A stretch of DNA of 64,000 bases, taken from Micromonospora rubida. Its GTDB lineage: Bacteria > Actinomycetota > Actinomycetes > Mycobacteriales > Micromonosporaceae. Shown piece after piece: positions 55,813 to 63,986 of this stretch (within the stretch, counting starts at the first letter, position 1; every line of letters begins with the position of its first letter). A program made the translations under genes and the position numbers. The notes under the pieces were generated by a model. It was not told where the DNA came from, did not search any database, and saw nothing but the letters and a program-made list of their open reading frames with translations. The stretch is taken from assembly GCF_009908295.1 (NCBI RefSeq), contig NZ_JAAALO010000002.1:62001-126000 (forward strand), read 5' to 3'.

Positions 55813-58631
55813 AGCGCATCACCGCCGAGCCACCGGTTCTTCACCTTGAAGCCGTCCGGCTCAAGGGGGGCCAGCCCGTAGACGCGTTGGGTGCGCACGC
55901 CGTCGACCATCTTTCGGTCGACCTGGATCGAGCCGTTGCCCGCAGAGCGGAGATCGCGGGCGAAGACGGCCTTGGTGCTGACCCGGTCGCGGCCTTCCTC
56001 GTCGGCGCACCACTCCTTGTAGACGGCGAAGAGGTCGTCGAGCAGGACCGGCGGCGCTTCCGGGTCGAGGGCGGCCCGGTCGTCGATGAAGCCGTACACC
56101 GGCGAGGTGAGCCGGAGGATCTCCCGCTCGGATTCCTCGCTGCTGGCGGGCGGCTTGAACCGGCCACGTTCGGTGAGCCGGTCGAGGCCGTCGAGCGCCC
56201 AGTTGAGAATGCCGGGCAGTTCGCCGAGCAGTTCCTTGGTGAGGTTCGGGTTCTCCTTACCGTAGAAGGACACCCGGAACCGGACGTGGATCATGCGACC
56301 GGCCAGGGCCCCAGATGCATCGGTGAACTTCGGCATGTCGTTGCCGAGGGCCATGAAGCGGACGCCGAGCCGGCCGTGCCACGTCTCCCGGTTCTTTCGG
56401 TTGACGTCGCGGGAGTCCTCGCCGCTGATCGCCTTCATGATCTCAACGGCCTCGCCGACGTCCCGGGTGGACCAGTTGATGTCGGAGAGCACGGCGAGGG
56501 ATTTGCCGATGAGCGGCTGCTCGCCGAAGTCTCCGGTGAGGCTGGCGAGCCGGACCGCGGCGACCGATTCGGGGCCGAGAAGCGATTCCAGGATCCGGGC
56601 GATGGTGCCCTTTCCGGACCGCTTGGCTCCGAACAGGCTGGCGATCTTTTGCAGATCGGTGCGGCCGGACACGACGTAGCCGAACCATTCGCCGAGGAAC
56701 GCCTGGGCTTCTTCGTCTGCGGGCAGGACCTCGGCGAGGAATGCCCGCCACTTCGGGCATCTGGCCTCCGGGTCGTAGGCGAACGGGAGCGATGCCAGGT
56801 TGAACCGCTGCGGGGTGTGGGGGTGGAGCGTCCGGTTGGCGACGTCGAGCACCCCGTTTGTAATGGCGATGCACTTCTCGTCGTCCTCGTCCCAAGGTCG
56901 GGCGAGGACTGCGGAGCCGATGGCTTCGCGTAGGTTGCCGATTTTCGCGATGTTGGGAGCCCAACGGCCGAACTCTTCTCCGGTGTCGAAGATGGCGTTC
57001 TCGGTCTGTAGGTACAGCCAGCGGTTGATGGAGGCGTCGCGCTGCACGGCCCATCGGGTGCCGTTCCACTCGTAGAAGTCGCCCCGCCACCAGGTGAGGT
57101 GCGGGATGTCGTTGGTGGCCGGGAGGCGCTCGACGAGAGCGCGGGCGACGGCCATCGGGTCGGCCGGCGCGGGGATCAGCCGGTCGTGGGTGGCGGCGTT
57201 CTGCTTCTTCTCCAGGTACCGCTGCTGGCGCAGCTGCTCGGCGACCTCCTTGGCCCGCTCCTTTTCGGCTCGCCGCTCGTTTCGAATAATCGCGTCGAAG
57301 TCGCCCTTGGTGATGGCGGGCACGACCTGCCGGATCGCGTCGCGCCAGGTCTGCTGGTCGGCGGCGTCGAGTCTCGCCACCCGGCGGATCAGATCGCGTG
57401 CCTTCGCCTGGCGCTCTTCTTCGCCCGCGTCAGCGAGCAACTTCATCTCGGCGTATAGGTCGGTGGGTGCGTCGTTGGCCTTGAGGACCCGGGCTGCGGT
57501 GCCGTCGACTGCGGCGAGCACCCGGGCGGCCGACGCGGGCGGGAGTAGGTCGGCGATGGCGGCGCGCTGCTCGGCGGCGGGGTTGGCGCGCTCCAGGGGG
57601 GTGCCGTAGCCGAGGCGGGCCAGTTCGCGGGCGGCGGCCCTGTGATCGCCGCCGTGGTGGAGCAGGGCGTACGCGCCGAACTTGGTGTAGGGCACCTCGG
57701 TGTCGAACTCGGTGGAGCTGGAGAAGACGTAGAGCCGGTCGCGCCCCGGGTCCTTGCCGGTGGTGGCCGACGGGCCGGGGTCGGTCTTGCCCGAGCGGCG
57801 CCACTCGCAGTAGGAGCCGGGGGTGCCGCTGCAGACGCTCCACCCGGCCCCGCCGAGGAGCAGCTCGTCGTCCCAACCGGTGCGGGCTTCGAAGTCGTCG
57901 CCGGGGGTGACGGTTCCGGCGGGCCGGACAACCTGCAGGGCGGGCCGGGCCGGCGTCGGGCTGGGGGCGGGCATCGTGTCGAGGGAGCGGAACGCGCGGT
58001 GCAGATGCTCCCGCTCGTTGCTGGTGATGGTGGGTACCTGCCCGTACGTGCCGTAGGTCAGCTCCCACGGCTTGCCGGTCGGGTGGGTGGTGCCGTTCGA
58101 CGGGGCGACGACGACGTACCCGCCTTCCCCGCGGGTCTCGGCGAGTCCCCGGGTGATGACCCGGTGGGGGTGGCGGGCCAGCAGCGCCCGCTCGTCGTCG
58201 GTGAGTTCGTCGTCGCGGGCGGGCCGGTTGGCGAGCTTCGTGTTCCCCGGCACCGGGCCGTCGACGCGGTAGAGGAAGTGCAGGCCGCCGCTCGGGGTGC
58301 GTTCGGCGTACCCGCCGGCGGTGATGCGCATCCACAGGTCGGTGAGGTCGGCGTCGGTGAGCAGCCGAGTCACCTCGTCGAGGGCGCCCTCGGCGACGGC
58401 CCGTCCCTCCAGCTCCAACATCTCCAGGCCGCCGGAGACGGCGCCGCAGATGATGCCGAGGCCCGGATGGTTGCCGGCGAACCAGGCGGTCACCTGGTCG
58501 CGGTCGGGCCGGGTGGTCTGGTACTGGGTCCAGGATCCGACGGCGGGGGCTTTGCTGCCGTCGGTCTTGGCGGGCAGTACGCAGAACCCGGCGTCGTGCC
58601 ACGCCAGCGCTGCGTCCCGTGCCTGCGTCAT
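55809..58631 (-). CDS. Bifunctional primase-polymerase / SF3 helicase
   Basis: 940 residues. The N-terminal prim-pol (AEP) domain shows FCVLPAKTDGSKAPAVGSWTQYQTT, LGIICGAVSGGLEMLELEG and GGLHFLYRV...VAPSNGTTHPTG. A linker of ~250 residues precedes the D5_N-type region (WYEW-like tryptophans around TWWRGDFYEWNGTRWAV) and the helicase with Walker A LFGAKRSGKGT (about residue 665-675) and AVLSDINWS. This is the primary replication protein of many phages and P4-like or AICE plasmids. AGGAG precedes the ATG at 58631. Confidence 0.9.
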   Translation of the reverse strand: MTQARDAALAWHDAGFCVLPAKTDGSKAPAVGSWTQYQTTRPDRDQVTAWFAGNHPGLGIICGAVSGGLEMLELEGRAVAEGALDEVTRLLTDADLTDLWMRITAGGYAERTPSGGLHFLYRVDGPVPGNTKLANRPARDDELTDDERALLARHPHRVITRGLAETRGEGGYVVVAPSNGTTHPTGKPWELTYGTYGQVPTITSNEREHLHRAFRSLDTMPAPSPTPARPALQVVRPAGTVTPGDDFEARTGWDDELLLGGAGWSVCSGTPGSYCEWRRSGKTDPGPSATTGKDPGRDRLYVFSSSTEFDTEVPYTKFGAYALLHHGGDHRAAARELARLGYGTPLERANPAAEQRAAIADLLPPASAARVLAAVDGTAARVLKANDAPTDLYAEMKLLADAGEEERQAKARDLIRRVARLDAADQQTWRDAIRQVVPAITKGDFDAIIRNERRAEKERAKEVAEQLRQQRYLEKKQNAATHDRLIPAPADPMAVARALVERLPATNDIPHLTWWRGDFYEWNGTRWAVQRDASINRWLYLQTENAIFDTGEEFGRWAPNIAKIGNLREAIGSAVLARPWDEDDEKCIAITNGVLDVANRTLHPHTPQRFNLASLPFAYDPEARCPKWRAFLAEVLPADEEAQAFLGEWFGYVVSGRTDLQKIASLFGAKRSGKGTIARILESLLGPESVAAVRLASLTGDFGEQPLIGKSLAVLSDINWSTRDVGEAVEIMKAISGEDSRDVNRKNRETWHGRLGVRFMALGNDMPKFTDASGALAGRMIHVRFRVSFYGKENPNLTKELLGELPGILNWALDGLDRLTERGRFKPPASSEESEREILRLTSPVYGFIDDRAALDPEAPPVLLDDLFAVYKEWCADEEGRDRVSTKAVFARDLRSAGNGSIQVDRKMVDGVRTQRVYGLAPLEPDGFKVKNRWLGGDAL

Positions 58632-58686
58632 CTATCTGACTCCTGAGCTGATCGGTTCGGGGAGGGTGTTGCCGGGGCTCCGGGGC

Positions 58687-58720
58687 CGCCGGCCGGCCTT
58701 GAGGTGGTGGCCGGCCGGCG
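58687..58720. terminator. Hairpin between SSB-like and helicase genes
   Basis: CGCCGGCCGGCC and GGCCGGCCGGCG are perfect complements with a 10-base loop. It may attenuate transcription into the helicase gene. Confidence 0.6.
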
Positions 58721-58735
58721 ACTCGGGGGCACCGG

Positions 58736-59311
58736 TTACCGGGGGCTGCCGAGGGCGGCGTGGAGCTTGTCGCGCTGTTCGGCGCTCATCTGCGCCCAGA
58801 TCGCCGGGTCGACGCCGGTGGGGGCGTCACTGGCCGGCGCGGGGGCGGCGGGGGCCGGGGCCGCCGGGGCGCTGCCCATGAGCAGGTTGTTCGCCGCCTG
58901 GCCGGCCGGCGGCCGGTAGGTCGCGGTGTAGAGCTTCGGGGCGTTGAAGGCCTTGTTGGTCTTCTCCCCGTCGGCGACGTAGGTGACGGTCAGCTCGCCG
59001 CCCACTTCCAGGCCCTTCGCGCCGGCGGTCTTCACCGCGTCCCGGACGGCGGCGAGCATCTTGGCCTTGACGTAGAGGGCGCGGACACCGTCGTCCTCGG
59101 CGTCGGACGGGTCGCGCTCGTCGGTCTGGATCTGGACGACGAGCTGCATCATGGGGTCGCCGTTGGAGAACGTCTTGAACGAGCCGTCCTTCGGGTCGGT
59201 CTGCTGCTGGACCTTCGGCTCGCGGACGATCGGGCCGGTGACGACGGTGCCGATGGAGGGGAAGGCGGCGGACTTGGTGCCGCCACCCATGAGCAGGTCG
59301 TTGGCGTTCAT
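58736..59311 (-). CDS. SSB-like (OB-fold) phage protein
   Basis: 191 residues. The first ~140 have an OB-like pattern (SIGTVVTGPIVREPKVQQQTDPKDGSFKTFSNGDPMMQLVVQIQT, then GLEVGGELTVTYVAD and APKLYTATYRPP), then an Ala/Pro linker and the helix WAQMSAEQRDKLHAALGS. Actinophages often carry such proteins beside the primase and a Cas4-like nuclease. It could replace the function of the broken host ssb in replication of the element; this is inference. Confidence 0.7.
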   Translation of the reverse strand: MNANDLLMGGGTKSAAFPSIGTVVTGPIVREPKVQQQTDPKDGSFKTFSNGDPMMQLVVQIQTDERDPSDAEDDGVRALYVKAKMLAAVRDAVKTAGAKGLEVGGELTVTYVADGEKTNKAFNAPKLYTATYRPPAGQAANNLLMGSAPAAPAPAAPAPASDAPTGVDPAIWAQMSAEQRDKLHAALGSPR

Positions 59312-59379
59312 TGCTGGGGTGCTCCTTTGCTCCGGTGAGCAGTTGGTTGGCCGGTCGCCCCGGGCGGGGCGCCGGGGCT

Positions 59380-60387
59380 TTAGGGGGCGATGAGCCCGTC
59401 GGCGAAGCGGTCCATCCGCCGGTCGTTCGCGGCGGTGTCACCGGCGCACCCTTCCCAGCCGGTGGGCTGGCCGGGCCGGTTGAACGGGCACCAGGTGCAG
59501 GTGTCGCGGTGCGGGGTGGCCGGCACACCGGCGATGAACGCCGGGCTGGCCGCGACGTCGAGGTCGAGGAGCATTTGGACGGTGGCGTAGTACCGGTCGA
59601 TGGCCAGGTAGGCGATGTCCGGGTCGTACGGCTCCGTCCACTCGTCGGAGTCGTCGTACTTCCACGAGCGGGCGAGCAGGACGAGCCGGACGTGCCGCAC
59701 GTCGCGGCCTTTGCGCTGGTGGCCGAGGCCGTACAGGTGGGCCTGGATCCGGTATTCGGGGCTGACCTGCTGGGCGGCGGGCTTGCCGAGTCGCCTCGCG
59801 GTGCGCAGCTTGGTCAGGGCGGTGGTGCCGACGAACTTCCAGTCGACGACCATGCCGTGGTCGAGGTCGAACGCGTCGCCGTGGCCGCGGATCCCCTCAA
59901 CGTCTTCCAGGCCAGGGTCGACTTCCAGGTCGTCTTCGGCGAGCCACCGTTCCCGGCCGAGCTGCGCGTTCCAGAACGCGACGACGTTCTCCATCTCGGC
60001 GTGCACGGCGGTGCCCTGGAACGGCGCCCAGGTCGGGTCGGTGATCGGCCTGCGGGGTGCCCCGGCGAGCTTGCGGGCCATCTGCTGCTGGCAGGGGGTG
60101 CCCAGCTCGGACGGGCCGAGGCGTCGCTGCATGGACCGGGGGCGGCTGGCGTCGTAGTCGATGAGCACCTGGCGGAGCTCGGCGACGGTGGACGGCGGCG
60201 GCCCGGCCGGTTCGGGCTGGCAGCCGAAGTGCCAGCCGGCACCGGTGGCCTTGTCGAGCACCAGTTCGGGGGCGAGCTGCTCGCCGCAGTTGGCGAGGCA
60301 GTGCGGCCGGGGGGCCGGCGCGGGTGTGGTCGGCCGGCCGGTGAGGCTGGCGATGACCGCGTCGAGGGTGGCCTGGTCGACGCTCAT
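59380..60387 (-). CDS. Cas4/RecB-like PD-(D/E)XK exonuclease
   Basis: 335 residues. An N-terminal Cys/His region (CLANCGEQL) is followed by the nuclease: LGPSELGTPCQQQMARKL, FQGTAVHAEMENVV (His), GHGDAFDLDHGMVVDWKFVG (Asp...DWK), then YRIQAHLYGLGHQR (the QxxxY motif), and a C-terminal CTWCPFN with a later Cys. The four Cys (GTPC and the C-terminal ones) suggest the iron-sulfur cluster seen in Cas4/AddB-type nucleases. It likely processes replication or recombination ends. Confidence 0.82.
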   Translation of the reverse strand: MSVDQATLDAVIASLTGRPTTPAPAPRPHCLANCGEQLAPELVLDKATGAGWHFGCQPEPAGPPPSTVAELRQVLIDYDASRPRSMQRRLGPSELGTPCQQQMARKLAGAPRRPITDPTWAPFQGTAVHAEMENVVAFWNAQLGRERWLAEDDLEVDPGLEDVEGIRGHGDAFDLDHGMVVDWKFVGTTALTKLRTARRLGKPAAQQVSPEYRIQAHLYGLGHQRKGRDVRHVRLVLLARSWKYDDSDEWTEPYDPDIAYLAIDRYYATVQMLLDLDVAASPAFIAGVPATPHRDTCTWCPFNRPGQPTGWEGCAGDTAANDRRMDRFADGLIAP

Positions 60388-60533
60388 GCCGCCACCTCGC
60401 GGTGCTCCAGCAGCTTCTCGGCGTCGAGGTCGACCCGGTTGCAGTCGGGGCATTGGCTGGCACCCTCGATGTGCAGCGGGTCGGTGGTGTCCCAGCGGTC
60501 CTCGGGCAGGCCGCAGGTGACGCAGGTGTTCAC
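60384..60533 (-). CDS. Small zinc-finger protein
   Basis: 49 residues with CVTCGLPEDRW and CPDCNRVDLD, a CxxC...CxxC zinc ribbon. AGGAGGAAAGGC precedes the GTG at 60533; stop overlaps the nuclease start (ATGA). Confidence 0.65.
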   Translation of the reverse strand: MNTCVTCGLPEDRWDTTDPLHIEGASQCPDCNRVDLDAEKLLEHREVAA

Positions 60534-60703
60534 GCCTTTCCTCCTTTGACGACTCGGAGCTGCGGCCGGTCGGCCTCGCACCCGGGGTGTCGGTCGAACA
60601 CGCCGGGGGTGCCGTCGTGGCCGGCTGCGGCGGCGGGGTGGAGGGCCCAGCCGCAGCCGGCGGCGCAGCGCCGTCCGGCGCGGCGGGCGGTGGTGGCGGT
60701 CAT
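60530..60703 (-). CDS. 57-residue protein with Cys pair
   Basis: Starts MTATTARRAGRRCAAGCGW, contains HPGC and ends VVKGGKA. Possibly one zinc site (CxxxC...HxxxC). ATGA overlap with the WhiB-like gene, stop overlapping the next GTG. Confidence 0.5.
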   Translation of the reverse strand: MTATTARRAGRRCAAGCGWALHPAAAAGHDGTPGVFDRHPGCEADRPQLRVVKGGKA

Positions 60704-61074
60704 CGGGTGTGCCTGCGGCGGGATCGGGTGTCGCTGGTGCGGGCGCAGGGCCGGCACCGGATCTGCGTGGCCAGGCGGGGCACGAACAGGTCGCGGCAGC
60801 GGGCGCACCGCTTGGTCTGCCCGTGGACGCCGAGGTTGCGTCGCTCCGACCCGGTGAGGGCGGCGCGGATGCCGTGCCAGTCGCGCAGGCCGATGAACTC
60901 GGTGAGGCACTGGGCGGCGACGGGGCATCCGGTGCACACCTTCTTGGCGGCCTGTTCGCCGGTGTGGTCGCCGCCGTCGGGGTGCATGTTGGTGGTGCTG
61001 GTGGTGCAGTGGCCGTGCAGCCGCCAGTTGGCGTCGGTGGGCCGGGCGGCCCGGGTGAGGGTTGCGGTGGTCAC
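60700..61074 (-). CDS. WhiB-like transcription factor with added C-terminal zinc ribbon
   Basis: 124 residues. The Wbl domain has four Cys placed as required for a 4Fe-4S cluster: Cys23, then Cys47-x2-Cys50-x5-Cys56 (VCTGCPVAAQC), followed by DWHGIRAALTGSERR in place of the usual G[VI]WGG turn. After it, CARC (90-93) and CRPC (107-110) form an extra zinc-ribbon-like module not found in standard Wbl proteins. Phage Wbl proteins can alter host gene expression and superinfection. Overlaps both neighbours (GTGA, ATGA). Confidence 0.85.
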   Translation of the reverse strand: MTTATLTRAARPTDANWRLHGHCTTSTTNMHPDGGDHTGEQAAKKVCTGCPVAAQCLTEFIGLRDWHGIRAALTGSERRNLGVHGQTKRCARCRDLFVPRLATQIRCRPCARTSDTRSRRRHTR

Positions 61075-61412
61075 GGCTGCTCCGTCCTGGTGTCGGTGGC
61101 GAACCAGTCCGCGGCCGGTCCGGCGGCCGGCGGGGTGGTCCACGCCCCGGTGTGGGGGATGTCGCGCACCCTCAGCAGGCCGGTGGCGTCGGCGGGTCCG
61201 GCGTGGACCGGGTCGGTGGTGCGGGTGGTGAGCTGCTGCGCGGCGGGGCTGAGCAGGTAGCTGGCGGGCACCGGGTCGGCGATCTGCCGGCGGCCGGCGG
61301 CGTCGCGGGTGCCGGCGGGGCAGGGTCGGTGTCCGGCCCCGGCCGGGGCCGGCCCCGCGGTGGGGGCCGGCACGGTCGCGAGCTGCTGGGTGGTGTCGAC
61401 GGCGGTGCTCAC
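61071..61412 (-). CDS. Hypothetical phage protein
   Basis: 113 residues, low complexity N-terminal half (Ala/Pro/Gly/Thr), then SYLLSPAAQQLTTRTTDPVHAGPADATGLLRVRD. Overlaps both neighbours by GTGA. No domain recognised. Confidence 0.6.
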   Translation of the reverse strand: MSTAVDTTQQLATVPAPTAGPAPAGAGHRPCPAGTRDAAGRRQIADPVPASYLLSPAAQQLTTRTTDPVHAGPADATGLLRVRDIPHTGAWTTPPAAGPAADWFATDTRTEQP

Positions 61413-62407
61413 CGGGCCGCCGCCTCGGCGTGGACGGCCGGCATCTCGTCCCAGGTGCGGCCGTCCAGCTCGCGGCCGGCGAGCTTCTTGCCGGCCTTCC
61501 GGAGCAGGGCGCCGGGGTACGCGCGGATCTCCTTGCCGGTGGCGACCTTCGGGTCCATCGGCGCGAACTCGCCCCACTGCTTAAAGAAGAACGGGACGCC
61601 GGCGCCGGTGCACTGGTCGCGGAGGGCTCGGGCCCAGTCGGGCTGCATGGGCCGGGCGCGGTGGCCGGACTCGCCGCCGGCGATCAGCCAGTCGATGCGC
61701 GCGAGCCGCTCCCAGGTGTCGCCGACCCGCTCCATGCCGTTGACGACCGCGCCGTCCGGAGCGTCGAGGTGCCGGTCGGTGACGGGGCGGCGCTGGTCGA
61801 GGTACGCGCCCAGGTCCACGGGGCCGAGCAGCGGCTCGCACGACAGGAACCGCACGGCGGCGGGCGTTTCCAGGAGTGCCGGGATGCGCCGGTCGGCGGT
61901 CGCCTGGTCCTCGACGGAGGTGCCCAGCCACACGTTCGGCAGCGGCCACGGCGGGATGTCGCGGGCCGGGCCCCGCAGGTCGAGGGTGCTCTCGCGGAGG
62001 TACACCGACGACCGCCAGGCCAGGTCGTTGAGGATCCGGGCCATGCGCTCCGGCCGCTTGGTCAGCACCTGATACGTGTGCTGGGGCGTCGCGGCCATGA
62101 CCCCGAACACCTTGGCGACGAACTCGCGGGGCACCCGGGCGTGGAACAGGTCGGACATGGAGTTGACGAACACGGTGCGGGGCCTGCGCCAGGTCAGCGG
62201 CAGCCGCAGCGCGTCGGCGTGCACGGCGACCCCGAAGCCGGGGCCGGAGGTGCGCGGGTCGCCGTCGGTCTGGTACTTCGCCGAGCCCATGCCCTTGAGC
62301 CGCTTGGCCAGGGTGAGGGCGTAGCAGTTGTCGCAGCCGGCGGAGATCCGGTCGCACCCGGTGGTCGGGTTCCAGGTCTCCTCGGTCCACTCGATGGCGG
62401 TGGTCAT
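61409..62407 (-). CDS. Phage Gp37/Gp68 family protein (DUF5131)
   Basis: 332 residues. The N-terminus IEWTEETWNPTTGCDRISAGCDNCYALTLAKRLKGMG has the hallmark Cys18, Cys25, Cys28 set; then FVNSMSDLFH, VLTKRPERMARIL, NVWLGTSVEDQATADRRIP, RFLSCEPLLGPVDL, WLIAGGESGHRARPM and PFFFKQWGE complete the family pattern. The Cys cluster resembles radical-SAM enzymes and the family is common in mobile elements; the biochemical role is not established. ATG at 62407. Confidence 0.88.
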   Translation of the reverse strand: MTTAIEWTEETWNPTTGCDRISAGCDNCYALTLAKRLKGMGSAKYQTDGDPRTSGPGFGVAVHADALRLPLTWRRPRTVFVNSMSDLFHARVPREFVAKVFGVMAATPQHTYQVLTKRPERMARILNDLAWRSSVYLRESTLDLRGPARDIPPWPLPNVWLGTSVEDQATADRRIPALLETPAAVRFLSCEPLLGPVDLGAYLDQRRPVTDRHLDAPDGAVVNGMERVGDTWERLARIDWLIAGGESGHRARPMQPDWARALRDQCTGAGVPFFFKQWGEFAPMDPKVATGKEIRAYPGALLRKAGKKLAGRELDGRTWDEMPAVHAEAAAR

Positions 62408-62493
62408 GCGATGGCTCCGATCAGGAGGAAGAGGGCGACCCGGAGGGCGAGGGCGGTGAGGGCGGCGAGGCCCCAGGCGCGGCGGCGGGTCAC
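62404..62493 (-). CDS. 29-residue membrane microprotein
   Basis: Starts MTRRRAWGLAALTALALRVA and continues as a single hydrophobic helix. ATGA overlap at the stop and GTGA overlap at the start indicate translation coupled to both neighbours. Function unknown. Confidence 0.45.
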   Translation of the reverse strand: MTRRRAWGLAALTALALRVALFLLIGAIA

Positions 62494-62681
62494 CGGACGC
62501 CCCGCGGGCGGATGTGCAGCCGGGCGGCGTACGCGGCGAGGACGGCGAGACGGTGCTGGCCGGTGGTGGCGGTGTCGGCGGCGAGCATCTGGTCGACGAG
62601 GCCGCGCACGTGGTGCCGCTCGTACCCGTAGCCGGCGGCGGCGCCGACCAGCAGGCCGAGGAGCAGGGCGAGGGCGGCCAT
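62490..62681 (-). CDS. Small membrane protein
   Basis: 63 residues: N-terminal membrane helix (LALLLGLLVGAAAGYGYER) and an amphipathic helix (VRGLVDQMLAADTATTGQHRLAVLAAYA). Coupled to the next small membrane gene by GTGA. Function unknown. Confidence 0.6.
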   Translation of the reverse strand: MAALALLLGLLVGAAAGYGYERHHVRGLVDQMLAADTATTGQHRLAVLAAYAARLHIRPRGVR

Positions 62682-62682
62682 T

Positions 62683-62943
62683 TCAGGCCACCGCCCGCAG
62701 GTGTCCGGCGGCCGGCGGCCAGCCGTACTGGACCAGCTCGGCCCGGTCCTGCGGGGTGAGCGCGTCGACGGCCCGCTCCAGCTCGGCGCGCAGCCACAGC
62801 ACCCGGGCGACCGGGTCACCGTCGAGGCCGAGCGCGGCCAGGGTGTAGTCGGGCTCGGGAGCGGTGGCGGGGCCGGGCGGCCACGGGCCCGGGTCCATCG
62901 GGGGCAGCGGCGGCAGTGGCGGCAGGTCGTCGTCGGCGGTCAT
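62683..62943 (-). CDS. Small acidic protein
   Basis: 86 residues: Pro-rich start (PLPPLPPMDPGPWPPGP) and a helical end (VARVLWLRAELERAVDALTPQDRAELV). No family recognised. Confidence 0.6.
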   Translation of the reverse strand: MTADDDLPPLPPLPPMDPGPWPPGPATAPEPDYTLAALGLDGDPVARVLWLRAELERAVDALTPQDRAELVQYGWPPAAGHLRAVA

Positions 62944-62957
62944 CCGCAGCGGGCCGG

Positions 62958-63767
62958 TCACCGGGTGCCGCCGGCCTGGTGCGCCTCCAGCTCGGCGGCG
63001 TCCGCGTCGGGGACGTCGCAGAAGCTCTGCACGTCCACCAACCAACCCGGCATTCCCGGGCAGTTCCGCCCCTTCGTCTCGTAGGCCCGGAACAGCCGCC
63101 GGGGCCCCCGCATGGCGCTGCCGTAGGTCGGCTCCCCCAGTCCGAGGAAGGCGGCCCAGCGGTCCACGCTGGCCGGGTCGTCGTTGGCGAGGTGGATGGT
63201 GAAGACGGTGTTGTTCGACGGAATCCACGTCTCGTCGGGGATGGGCAGGCCGGCGGCGACGCCGGCGAGCACCAGCTCGTAGGCGGCGCGGCGCGGGTCC
63301 AGCTCGGCCGGGGTGGTGGCGTCCGGCTCGGCCGAGCCGACGACGGTAACGCCCTCCTCGACGCCGTACGACGCCGTCACGCCGTCCGCGAACGCCACGG
63401 TGACGTCGTCGCTGCCGCGGATCGTGCCGGTGACCCGGTCGCGGGTGCCGTCGTCGTAGACGACCGTCATGCCGGCCGCCAGGTAGCGGGCCTTGATCGT
63501 GCGGGGCTGCTCGACGGCCGGGGCGAGCCCGGCGCCGGTGACCGCGCCCACCGCCTGGGCGAGGTCCAGGCCCCGCACGTCCAGGTCGATGCACTGGGCG
63601 TGCCGGTCGGTGACCGCCGTGATCTGCCGGCCGGACGGGTGGATCAGGACGTACTCGGCGGCACCGCCGTCCAGGGGCGTCACGGTGTCGGGCCGCCAGC
63701 CGGCGGCGTACAGGGCGCGCAGCGCGGCGGTCGCGGCGGTCAGGTCGGGTAGGGTCTGGTCTTGCAT
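62958..63767 (-). CDS. Hypothetical phage protein
   Basis: 269 residues in at least two parts: an alpha/beta start (TAATAALRALYAAGWRPDTVTPLDGG, AEYVLIHPSGRQITAVTDRHAQCIDLDV), a beta-rich middle (KARYLAAGMTVVYDDGTRDRVTGTIRGSDDVTVAFADG, an SH3-like pattern), and a C-terminal domain with two Cys (GRNCPGMPGWLV, QSFCDVP). No known domain. Confidence 0.6.
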   Translation of the reverse strand: MQDQTLPDLTAATAALRALYAAGWRPDTVTPLDGGAAEYVLIHPSGRQITAVTDRHAQCIDLDVRGLDLAQAVGAVTGAGLAPAVEQPRTIKARYLAAGMTVVYDDGTRDRVTGTIRGSDDVTVAFADGVTASYGVEEGVTVVGSAEPDATTPAELDPRRAAYELVLAGVAAGLPIPDETWIPSNNTVFTIHLANDDPASVDRWAAFLGLGEPTYGSAMRGPRRLFRAYETKGRNCPGMPGWLVDVQSFCDVPDADAAELEAHQAGGTR

Positions 63768-63839
63768 CTGGACTCCTCGTGTGTGCGTGTGGTCCGGGTG
63801 TTGAGTCCCTGCCGTGGCTGCGGTGGGGACTCGCTTGTG

Positions 63840-63986
63840 TCAGGCGGCGGCAGCGACCCGGGCGCGACGGCAGGCCTTGCACTCGCGCCGGGCGTAGCCC
63901 TTCGCGGTCCGCCGGCTGTACGTGTTCTCCGCCGTGTACTCGTGGCCCTGCGGGCAGTGCGTCTTCGTCGCGTTGTGGTGCGGCAT
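63840..63986 (-). CDS. Small zinc-finger protein (HNH-associated type), possibly longer upstream
   Basis: 48 residues: HCPQGHEYTAENTYSRRTAKGYARRECKACRRAR has the CxxGH...N...G...CxxC pattern of the short zinc modules found in phage HNH proteins. Here the HNH part is absent. The frame is still open at the right edge of the window, so an earlier start cannot be excluded. Confidence 0.6.
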   Translation of the reverse strand: MPHHNATKTHCPQGHEYTAENTYSRRTAKGYARRECKACRRARVAAAA

